6,143 nucleotides of DNA, from contig JACCUE010000189.1 in assembly GCA_013812005.1 (NCBI GenBank), forward strand, positions 1 to 6,143, read 5' to 3'. Below are positions 1-5,364 of this stretch, piece by piece (positions within the stretch are counted from its first letter, which is position 1; each line of letters opens with the position of its first letter). Both the position numbers and the translations under genes were made by a program. Source of the DNA: Thermoleophilaceae bacterium. Lineage in GTDB: Bacteria > Actinomycetota > Thermoleophilia > Solirubrobacterales > Thermoleophilaceae. The notes below the pieces were generated by a model, which saw nothing but the letters and a program-made list of their open reading frames with translations, made no database searches and had not been told where the DNA came from.

Positions 1-2
1 GC

Positions 3-416
3 GTGCGGCGGGTGGCCGACATGGGCTTCCCGCAGATCGGTTACCAGACCTTCAAGCTGCTGGCCCACCAGCGGCTGCACGAGGCGGTGAGCCACTGGAA
101 GGAGAAGTACCCCGGGGTCGACATCATCCTGATCGAGCCCGACCCCAACGACGAGCTGATGTTCGAGACGAACGTCATGAACTTCACCAAGCGCGTCGAG
201 ATCGCGCGCCACGGCTTCGAGTCGGTGACCCTCAAGCTGGCTCAGGACTACCCCACCCTCAAGACCGTGTGCGCCAAGCACGGCATCGAGATATCGGCCA
301 CCCGCGTACGCAAGGTGGTGCGACGGTTCGAGAAGGAGCGCGAGAAGACGGCGGCCTGGCGGCGAATCCTGGAGCAGACGACAGGCGCGCTGCTACGCCA
401 GTCCGAAGAGGGCTGA
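3..416 (+). CDS. C-terminal fragment, probable patatin-like phospholipase family protein (5' end outside window)
   Basis: The frame is open to the left edge, so the GTG at 3 is probably internal and only the last ~137 residues are present. Stop is TGA at 414-416. The piece is soluble, with no signal peptide or membrane segment. It reads GFPQIGYQTFKLLAHQRLHE, then a hydrophobic strand ending in IIEP-like 'IILIEPDPNDELMF', then 'MNFTKRVEIARHGFESVT' and a basic end 'ISATRVRKVVRRFEKERE'. From memory this resembles the C-terminal part of actinobacterial patatin-like phospholipases, which would hydrolyse acyl esters of lipids. The diagnostic GxSxG serine motif and the DGG/DGA aspartate would lie upstream and cannot be seen, so the family call is by resemblance only. 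The next gene starts 9 bp downstream, which suggests co-transcription. It could instead belong to an unrelated conserved hypothetical family. Confidence 0.5.
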   Translation: MRRVADMGFPQIGYQTFKLLAHQRLHEAVSHWKEKYPGVDIILIEPDPNDELMFETNVMNFTKRVEIARHGFESVTLKLAQDYPTLKTVCAKHGIEISATRVRKVVRRFEKEREKTAAWRRILEQTTGALLRQSEEG

Positions 417-425
417 CGCGCCCGG

Positions 426-1532
426 ATGGTCGAGGCTCGGGCTGACCACGTCGGCAGCCTCCTGCGCCCGCCTCTACTGCTCGAGGCCCGGGCCGCCCAC
501 GCCGCGGGCAGCCTCGACGCGGCCGGCCTGAAGGCCGCCGAGGATGCAGCCGTGCGGGAGGTCGTGCGCCTGCAGGAGGACGCCGGCTGCCCGGTGGTCA
601 CCGACGGCGAGCTGCGGCGGGAGTCCTTCCAGTCCGAGCTGACAGCCGCGGTGGACGGGGTCGAGGGCGTGAGCATCGACGCATGGCTCTGGGGCGACTG
701 GCACTCCGAGGAGCTCGGCGACAAGACCATCGCGCGGCCCGGGCAGATGGCCGTGGTGCGGCCGCTCGAGCGCCGCCGCAGCCTGGCCGCCGAGGAGTTC
801 GCGTTTCTGCGCGCCGTCACCGGCCGGGTGGCCAAGATCACGCTCCCCAGTCCCAGCCTCTTCGCCAACCTCTGGGTGCCCGAGCGCTCGCGCGAGGCCT
901 ATCCGAGCTTCGACGACTTCATGGCCGACGTCGTGTCGATCCTCCAGCACGAGGTGAGGGAGCTGCGCCGGCTGGGATGCGGCTACGTGCAGCTCGACGC
1001 GCCCCACTACCCACTGCTGGTGGACCCGAAGTGGCGGGCCTTCTACGAGGCCAGGGGGTGGACTGCGGACTCGTGGCTCTCCTACGGGATCGAGGCCGAC
1101 AACGCGGTGATCGACGCCGCTCCTGAGCTCACATTCGGCTTCCACCTCTGCCGGGGCAATCAGGACAGTCGCTGGCTGGTGGAGGGCGGCTACGACGAGA
1201 TCGCAAGGCCCGTCTTCGGGGGCGTGCACGCCCAGCGCCTGCTGCTCGAGTACGACGACGAGCGCTCGGGCAGCTTCGATCCGCTTCGCCTGGTGCCCGA
1301 CGACAAGCTGGTGGTGCTCGGGCTGATCACCACCAAGACGGCACGACTCGAGGACGCGGACGTGCTCGTGCACCGCATCCGTGAGGCGGCAGAGGTGATC
1401 GACCTCGAGCGCCTGGCCGTGGGCACCCAGTGTGGCTTCTCGACCTCCGTGGTGGGCAACGATCTGGGGGTGGAGGACGAGCGGCGCAAGCTGGCGCTGA
1501 TGGCGGACACCGCCGAGCGGGTGTGGTCTTAG
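426..1532 (+). CDS. MetE C-terminal-domain-type (cobalamin-independent methionine synthase II family) zinc methyltransferase
   Basis: This 368-residue protein corresponds to the C-terminal catalytic barrel of MetE (COG0620) without the N-terminal half of full-length MetE, which is about 750 residues. It opens with the family signature HVGSLLRP (residues 8-15) and TDGELRR (59-65), and has QLDAP with Asp191. The zinc ligands seen in MetE are all present: His240 and Cys242 (FHLCRGN), Glu275 (LLLEYDD) and Cys336 (GTQCGF). A zinc-activated thiol should therefore attack a methyl or alkyl donor. Relatives of this length include YxjG/YxjH-like proteins, epoxyalkyl-CoM transferases and 'core MetE' methionine synthases, so substrate and methyl donor cannot be assigned. 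The ATG at 426 is favoured because the N-terminal signature follows within seven residues; the nearest purine-rich stretch (GAGGG, 408-412) is 13 bases away, a weak ribosome binding site. The protein is cytosolic, and its stop faces the next gene's stop across 18 bp. Confidence 0.88.
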   Translation: MVEARADHVGSLLRPPLLLEARAAHAAGSLDAAGLKAAEDAAVREVVRLQEDAGCPVVTDGELRRESFQSELTAAVDGVEGVSIDAWLWGDWHSEELGDKTIARPGQMAVVRPLERRRSLAAEEFAFLRAVTGRVAKITLPSPSLFANLWVPERSREAYPSFDDFMADVVSILQHEVRELRRLGCGYVQLDAPHYPLLVDPKWRAFYEARGWTADSWLSYGIEADNAVIDAAPELTFGFHLCRGNQDSRWLVEGGYDEIARPVFGGVHAQRLLLEYDDERSGSFDPLRLVPDDKLVVLGLITTKTARLEDADVLVHRIREAAEVIDLERLAVGTQCGFSTSVVGNDLGVEDERRKLALMADTAERVWS

Positions 1533-1550
1533 TGGTCTCCGCCACTTGGC

Positions 1551-2654
1551 TCAGCCCGAGGCGAGCGCCTTGCGGAGGGCCGAGAGCAGGCGGTCGGTGG
1601 CCGGGGCGTTGCGCACGGTCGCGCGTATGTGGTCCTCGGCGCCCAGCGGGCCGCCAGGGGCAACCAGTACCCCATCTCGGCGCAGGCGCCCCGCCAGCTC
1701 GGCTCCGGACAGACCCTCGGCGCTCATCCACGCGAAGTTGGCCTGGCTGTCGGTGGCCGCGACATCGAGGTCGCGCAGCGCCTCCAACAGACGGCTGCGC
1801 TCGTCGATCACCGTCCGGCGGCGGCGCTCCACCTCGGGTCCGCCGATCTTCAGCGCCTGGTCGACCGCAGACTGGGTGAGGGCGTTCACGCCGAGCACCG
1901 GGGAGATGGCGTCGCGCAAGCCGGCCGAGGCGGGAGAGCCGACCGCGTATCCCGCCCGCAGCCCGGACAGGCCGTAGATCTTCGAGAACGTGCGGACGAC
2001 CAGCGTGCGCGGCAAGGCGTCGGTGAGGCGCAGGACGGCGTCCACGGCCTCGGCGTCCTGGAAGTGCACCAGCGCCTCGTCGACCAGCAGATGGACGCGC
2101 TCGGGGAGCTTCGAGGCCAGCGACGCCACGACGTCGGCCGGGATGTAGGTGCCCGTCGGGTCGTTGGGGTTGCAGAGCACCACCAGCCGGGTGCGGTCGG
2201 TGACGGCATCCGCCACTGCTTCCACGCTCTCGACAAGCACGGGGCGCCCGCCGGCGCGCGCGGCCATCAACGGGTAGAGGGGGTAGGAGGGCCACGGCGT
2301 GAGCAGCTCGTCGCCCTCGCCCATCAGCACGAGGGCGGTGGCTTGGAGCAGCTCCGCGGCGCCGTTGCCGAGCACGATCCGCTCGGGCTCGACCTCATGA
2401 CGCCGCGCCAAGGCCCGACGCACGTCCTCGGCGTGGCGGTCGGGGTAGCCGTTGATCCGCCCGCGGGCGGTGAAGATGGAGGCGTTCATCACCTCGGAGT
2501 TGGGAAACTCCGGCCACTCCGTGCCCGAGAGGTCGAGGTCCGGCGCATGCTCGAGCGCCAGCGCCTTCTCGCGGGCGCGCCGGGCGCGCCGGGCCTGGTT
2601 GGCCTCGACCTCGTCGACGTCCTCGAACTGCCTGTAGTAGTCGAGCAGACCCAC
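1551..2654 (-). CDS. HisC-like PLP-dependent aminotransferase (class I/II)
   Basis: This 367-residue fold-type I aminotransferase is close in length to histidinol-phosphate aminotransferase (HisC). HisC makes L-histidinol phosphate in histidine synthesis with glutamate as amino donor. Visible sites are GNGAAELL (96-103), the substrate-side PWPSY (120-124), NPNDPTG (162-168), Asp192 for the pyridine nitrogen, TFSK with Schiff-base Lys225, Arg233 (GLRAGY) and the C-terminal carboxylate Arg344 (HIRATV). Two points are off the HisC pattern. DEAY is DEAL, so the Tyr that contacts PLP is Leu195. The usual N-terminal NENP motif is replaced by TEWPEFPNS (45-53). Residues 1-35 form a charged helical lead. 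The GTG at 2654 is chosen because the protein-like sequence begins there (GLLDYYRQF) and longer starts would run through the upstream membrane gene. It follows that gene by 8 bp with no clear Shine-Dalgarno, so translation may be coupled. True HisC, or another amino-acid aminotransferase, remains open. Confidence 0.85.
   Translation of the reverse strand: MGLLDYYRQFEDVDEVEANQARRARRAREKALALEHAPDLDLSGTEWPEFPNSEVMNASIFTARGRINGYPDRHAEDVRRALARRHEVEPERIVLGNGAAELLQATALVLMGEGDELLTPWPSYPLYPLMAARAGGRPVLVESVEAVADAVTDRTRLVVLCNPNDPTGTYIPADVVASLASKLPERVHLLVDEALVHFQDAEAVDAVLRLTDALPRTLVVRTFSKIYGLSGLRAGYAVGSPASAGLRDAISPVLGVNALTQSAVDQALKIGGPEVERRRRTVIDERSRLLEALRDLDVAATDSQANFAWMSAEGLSGAELAGRLRRDGVLVAPGGPLGAEDHIRATVRNAPATDRLLSALRKALASG
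2572..2594. repeat. 9-bp tandem repeat inside the aminotransferase gene
   Basis: The unit CGGGCGCGC occurs twice in tandem (2572-2580, 2581-2589), followed by a half copy to 2594. In the minus-strand reading frame it encodes the Ala-Arg-Arg repeats at about residues 21-28 of the HisC-like protein. The unit is a multiple of three, so a gain or loss of a copy would keep the frame. Confidence 0.7.
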
Positions 2655-2662
2655 GTGCGGGG

Positions 2663-3139
2663 CTAGTTCGTCGGGGCGAGCGAGGGGCCGGGGCCTTCGA
2701 CGAAGAGGAACCAGACGCTGAAGGCCACGACGGTGATTCCCACGCTGACCGCGAAGATCCACTCGAGCGCCCCTTGCTCCTGGCGGTGACCGCCGGCACG
2801 GCGCACGAGCTTCCACGCGTGGTCCACGCGCTTGGCCACGACCATCGTGAGCATGAGTGACGCCAGGGAGCCGAGCATGATCGTCGAGATGCCCGCCGTG
2901 ACGGCGCCGGTCAGGTACTCGACCTGGGAGCCGACCCACAGCCAGCCGAGCGGCTGGGGTCCGAAGAGGCTGAGGCAGAGAACCGTCTCCACCACCAGCA
3001 GCGCCGCGGCCAGGACGCTGTCGAAGCGACGCCGGCGAGGCGTGCCGCTCGGGGGAGCGTCGCGAAACCGCACGGGCGCCGTGCCGGGCCGTCGCCCGAT
3101 AAACAGTCCACCCGTATCAGTTGGGTCGTTGCTGGCCAT
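2663..3139 (-). CDS. Three-helix integral membrane protein of unknown function
   Basis: I do not recognise a family for this 158-residue protein. The N-terminus (1-40) is polar and Arg-rich, with RRRR at 35-38. Hydrophobic segments lie at about 41-61 (SVLAAALLVVETVLCLSLF), 76-101 (ending LASLMLTMVV) and 126-147 (WIFAVSVGITVVAFSVWFLF). A basic loop lies between the second and third (103-119, KRVDHAWKLVRRAGGHR), and a short tail follows. The charge pattern predicts a cytoplasmic N-terminus and basic loop, with the C-terminus outside. No catalytic motif, cysteine cluster or known transporter signature is visible. The ATG at 3139 is preceded by only a weak GGCAGG. The gene lies 26 bp after the acyl-CoA ligase and 8 bp before the aminotransferase, which points to one transcript. 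A role in lipid or envelope biology would only be a guess from the fadD neighbour. Confidence 0.8.
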   Translation of the reverse strand: MASNDPTDTGGLFIGRRPGTAPVRFRDAPPSGTPRRRRFDSVLAAALLVVETVLCLSLFGPQPLGWLWVGSQVEYLTGAVTAGISTIMLGSLASLMLTMVVAKRVDHAWKLVRRAGGHRQEQGALEWIFAVSVGITVVAFSVWFLFVEGPGPSLAPTN

Positions 3140-3165
3140 GCCTGCCAGATAGAACTGTAGGTGTC

Positions 3166-4950
3166 CTAGCCTGGGTACAGCGCGTCTATCTCGGCGGCGT
3201 TCCTGTCGCTCACCACGTTGCGCTTGACCTTCAGCGTGGGGGTCAGCTCGCCGGTCTCCTGGGTGAGATCGCGCGGGAGGATCTTGAACCGCTTGATCTG
3301 CTCGACGGGCCCGACCTTTGCGTTGACTCCGTCCACCGCGGCCTGCACCTCGGCGCGCATCGCTTCGGAGTCCGGCAGATCCTCGACCGCGACACCGTGC
3401 TTTTCGGCGAAGGCCGGGGCCTCTTCGGGGTCGATCGTGATCAGCGCCACGAGGAAGGGGCGGCGGTCGCCGACCACGACCGCCTGTGAGATCCAGCGGT
3501 TCTGCTTGAGGCCGTTCTCTAGGTTGGCGGGCGTGATGTTCTTGCCGCCGGCCGTGATGATGATGTCCTTCTTGCGGCCGATGATGTAGACGAAGCCGTC
3601 GTCGTCGATCTTCCCGAGGTCGCCGGTGTGCAGCCAGCCGTCGACGAGCGCGTCGGCCGTGGCCTCCTCGTTCTTGTAGTAGCCCTTGAAGATGTTCGGG
3701 CCCCGCAGCAGGAGCTCGCCGTCCTCGGCCAGCTTGGCCTCCATGTGGGGGATCGGCTTGCCTACCGAGCCGAGCCGGAACGCATCTGGCGTGTTGACGG
3801 TCGCCACCGTGGCCGTCTCCGTCATCCCGTAGCCCTCCATCACGGGAACGCCGCAGGCATAGAAGAACTCGAGGATCTCCCTGGCGATCGGCGCGGCGCC
3901 CGTGTTGCACTGCCGGATGCTGCCGCCGAAGATGGCCCGCACGTTCTTGTAGAGCGCCTCCTCAGCTTGGTCGAAGCCGGCCTGCAGCTGCGCCGGCACG
4001 TCCTGGCCGGCCTCGCGCATCTGGCGTACCTTCACGCCCACCTCGACCCCCTTGCGCATCTGCTCGGGATCCTCGGCGCTGCTCGTCGCGAGCGTGTAGA
4101 TCTTCTCGAACATCCGCGGGACGCTCGGGAAATAGGTGGGCCTGGTGTCGATGAGGTTGGGGACGATCTTCTGAGGGTCCTTCTCCCAGTAGACCAGCAC
4201 TCCGCCCAGGTCGAGCGCGAGGAACTGCACGAGCTTCGCGAATGCGTGGGCCAGCGGGAGGAAGAGGTAGACGACATCGTCCTCCTCGAGCACCCCCTGG
4301 GACTCCGACATGCTCACCACGTCGCGATAGTTGCCGTGGCTGAGGATGCACCCCTTGGGCGGGCCGGTCGTGCCAGAGGTGTAGATGTAGATGCACGTGT
4401 CGTCCTTGGTCACCGCCGATGAGCGGGCCTCCAGCTCGGACGCGTCGCGGCCCCGCCCGCGCCGGCGCAGCTCATCGAGGGTGATGGCGTCGTCGGCGCC
4501 GTCCACGTCTTCGAACAGGACGATGTGCTCCAGGCGGGGGAGCCGGTCGCGGACGGCGCGGATCTTCTCGAGCTGCTCTGCGTCCTCGAGGAAGACCGCC
4601 TTCGACTCGGAGTGCTCGAGCACGTAGTGGCATTCCTCGGCGGAGTTGGTTTGGTAGACCGAGACCGATACCGCGCCGCAGGAGAGGATGCCGAAGTGCG
4701 AGTACGTCCAGTCGGGACGGGTGTGGGCCACGATCCCCACCTTGTCGCCCGGCTCGAGACCGAGGTCGATGAGGCCGAGGCCGGTCTCGCGCACGGCGGT
4801 GCCGAAGTCGTCGTAGGTCACGTCGACCCACTCGTCGCCCACCTTGTGCCTCAGGGCCGACTTGCCGGCGTACTTCTCGGCGGCCAGCGCCGCAAGGTCC
4901 GCCATGGTCTTCGAGCCGGTGCTCGAAGCGGCGGCAGTCACCGTTTCCAT
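3166..4950 (-). CDS. Long-chain fatty acid--CoA ligase (AMP-forming, FadD15-type)
   Basis: This 594-residue enzyme activates fatty acids with ATP to an acyl-adenylate and then to acyl-CoA, feeding lipid synthesis or beta-oxidation. It belongs to the ANL superfamily, and all core motifs are visible: P-loop TSGTTGPPKG (191-200), followed by CILSHGNY; LPLAHAF (231-237), typical of long-chain ligases; YGMTET (374-379); HTGDLG (441-446); and the hinge region GRKKDIIITAGGKNITP (458-474). The C-terminal PTLKVKR (571-577) holds the candidate catalytic lysine. Length and motif order match actinobacterial FadD15-like proteins. There is no signal peptide or membrane span, so it is cytosolic or peripheral. 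The ATG at 4950 is picked because upstream sequence in this frame is Arg/Pro-rich and overlaps the preceding small gene; Met16 is an alternative, and neither has a clear Shine-Dalgarno. It follows the 58-aa gene by 20 bp. Chain-length specificity cannot be read from the sequence. Confidence 0.95.
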   Translation of the reverse strand: METVTAAASSTGSKTMADLAALAAEKYAGKSALRHKVGDEWVDVTYDDFGTAVRETGLGLIDLGLEPGDKVGIVAHTRPDWTYSHFGILSCGAVSVSVYQTNSAEECHYVLEHSESKAVFLEDAEQLEKIRAVRDRLPRLEHIVLFEDVDGADDAITLDELRRRGRGRDASELEARSSAVTKDDTCIYIYTSGTTGPPKGCILSHGNYRDVVSMSESQGVLEEDDVVYLFLPLAHAFAKLVQFLALDLGGVLVYWEKDPQKIVPNLIDTRPTYFPSVPRMFEKIYTLATSSAEDPEQMRKGVEVGVKVRQMREAGQDVPAQLQAGFDQAEEALYKNVRAIFGGSIRQCNTGAAPIAREILEFFYACGVPVMEGYGMTETATVATVNTPDAFRLGSVGKPIPHMEAKLAEDGELLLRGPNIFKGYYKNEEATADALVDGWLHTGDLGKIDDDGFVYIIGRKKDIIITAGGKNITPANLENGLKQNRWISQAVVVGDRRPFLVALITIDPEEAPAFAEKHGVAVEDLPDSEAMRAEVQAAVDGVNAKVGPVEQIKRFKILPRDLTQETGELTPTLKVKRNVVSDRNAAEIDALYPG

Positions 4951-4970
4951 CGCGAGTGCGGCGCTGCGCG

Positions 4971-5147
4971 CTACGCCTTGGCCAGCGTGGTTGCCTGCTT
5001 GGCCTGCTTGAGCGAGCTGAGGAAGAGTGTCTTGTCGATCCGTCCCTGGAAGATCGGCACCCCGAGCTCCATGCACTTCGCGATGACCTCTCTGCGGTGC
5101 ATCCCTGCCTCGCGGCCGAGCTCCGTGGGCGTCAGGTGGATCGCCAT
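4971..5147 (-). CDS. Small protein with IF2-N / excisionase-like helical domain
   Basis: This 58-residue protein starts MAIHLTPTELGREAGMHRRE and has a strong ribosome binding site, which supports it as a real gene despite its size. The first half has the pattern of a helix-turn-helix (TPTELGREAGMHRREVI, residues 6-22), followed by KCMELGVPIFQGRI (24-37). It resembles both the IF2-N domain of translation factor IF2 (ELAKELG...EVI..LKELG) and excisionase/AlpA-type winged helices, where G-x-P-x-F precedes the wing. The C-terminus (SLKQAKQATTLAKA) is a Lys/Ala-rich tail. A nucleic-acid-binding or regulatory role is inferred, not shown. It is probably the first gene of the operon with the acyl-CoA ligase, 20 bp upstream of it. 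It has no transmembrane segment. Larger readings of this frame extend upstream to 5360, but they run through the repeat-rich intergenic region and have low-complexity composition. Confidence 0.75.
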   Translation of the reverse strand: MAIHLTPTELGREAGMHRREVIAKCMELGVPIFQGRIDKTLFLSSLKQAKQATTLAKA

Positions 5148-5156
5148 CGTGTGCTG

Positions 5157-5166
5157 CTCCTCTCCT
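5157..5166 (-). promoter_or_regulatory. Ribosome binding site of the 58-aa gene
   Basis: On the minus strand the sequence reads AGGAGAGGAG, two overlapping Shine-Dalgarno cores. The nearer GGAG ends 9 bases before the ATG at 5147. It is the strongest site of the operon and decides the start of this small gene. Confidence 0.75.
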
Positions 5167-5167
5167 A

Positions 5168-5179
5168 GCTTGACCAAGC
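5168..5179. promoter_or_regulatory. Short inverted repeat in the presumed leader, possible operator
   Basis: Read on the minus strand this is GCTTG-GT-CAAGC, perfect 5-bp arms around 2 bp. It lies between the candidate -10 element and the Shine-Dalgarno, where a repressor site would be expected. The arms are short enough to arise by chance. Confidence 0.3.
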
Positions 5180-5186
5180 CCGTCGA

Positions 5187-5214
5187 AGAGTATCCGTCCT
5201 GGCGGACCGCGCAA
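5187..5214 (-). promoter_or_regulatory. Candidate sigma70-type promoter of the fadD operon
   Basis: The minus strand shows TTGCGC (5214-5209) as a -35-like hexamer, 16 bp of spacer, then TACTCT (5192-5187), which fits the TANNNT form of actinobacterial -10 elements. An overlapping reading, GATACT (5194-5189), is also possible with a short spacer. Transcription would begin near 5180 and give a leader of about 33 bases. This is the only long gap upstream of the four-gene block, which supports a promoter here, but the match is modest. Confidence 0.35.
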
Positions 5215-5253
5215 GAGGAAAGAGAAGGTGGGGTGCGATGCTCGCCGGACCCG

Positions 5254-5267
5254 CGGGGCCTTCCCCG
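5254..5267. other. Small GC-rich hairpin in intergenic region
   Basis: CGGGG (5254-5258) and CCCCG (5263-5267) can pair around a 4-base loop. It lies about 100 bp downstream of the nif3 stop on the minus strand. No T-tract follows it, so it is not a standard intrinsic terminator. Confidence 0.35.
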
Positions 5268-5271
5268 GGGG

Positions 5272-5314
5272 GGAGCGCAGGCCGATCGCTGCCGGAGGAG
5301 CGCAGGCCGATCGC
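5272..5314. repeat. 18-bp direct repeat pair, 25-bp period
   Basis: GGAGCGCAGGCCGATCGC occurs perfectly at 5272-5289 and 5297-5314. The starts are 25 bp apart, with 7 bp between copies. The repeat lies in the non-coding gap between nif3 and the 58-aa gene. Confidence 0.9.
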
Positions 5315-5323
5315 CGATCGGCC
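5305..5323. repeat. 19-bp perfect inverted repeat (hairpin or binding site)
   Basis: GGCCGATCG (5305-5313) and CGATCGGCC (5315-5323) are exact reverse complements around a single C. As RNA it would fold as a 7-bp stem with a 5-base loop, very GC-rich. It bridges the two direct-repeat pairs and lies about 42-60 bp past the nif3 stop on the minus strand. No T-run follows on that strand, so a factor-dependent or imperfect terminator or a protein-binding site are the options. Confidence 0.6.
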
Positions 5324-5360
5324 GAGCACCGCACGGATGGCTCTCGGCCGAGCACCGCAC
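5318..5360. repeat. 17-bp direct repeat pair, 26-bp period
   Basis: TCGGCCGAGCACCGCAC occurs perfectly at 5318-5334 and 5344-5360, starts 26 bp apart. Each copy carries the palindromic core TCGGCCGA. The second copy ends 4 bp before the stop codon complement of nif3. Confidence 0.9.
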
Positions 5361-5364
5361 CTGT

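Noticed and set aside
1629..2666. Long open frames opposite the aminotransferase, methyltransferase and acyl-CoA ligase genes (for example 1629-2666 +, 474-1373 -, 3628-4422 +)
   Set aside because: They lie antisense to genes with clear catalytic motifs, have Arg/Gly/Ala-rich or low-complexity translations without recognisable domains, and are expected by-products of high GC content.
2655..2939. N-terminal extension of the aminotransferase to 2939
   Set aside because: It overlaps the membrane-protein gene out of frame and has low-complexity Arg/Gly composition. Protein-like sequence begins at the GTG at 2654.
3140..3165. Possible internal promoter with TACAGT between the acyl-CoA ligase and membrane gene
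   Set aside because: No convincing -35 element lies at a suitable distance, and the 26-bp gap fits continuous operon transcription.
4951..5355. N-terminal extension of the acyl-CoA ligase to 5355
   Set aside because: The extra sequence is Arg/Pro-rich, overlaps the 58-aa gene in another frame and runs through the intergenic repeats. ANL-family ligases of this type start close to the ATG at 4950.
5271..5360. Possible CRISPR array
   Set aside because: There are only two copies of each repeat, with 7-9 bp between copies rather than spacers of about 30 bp, and no cas gene nearby.
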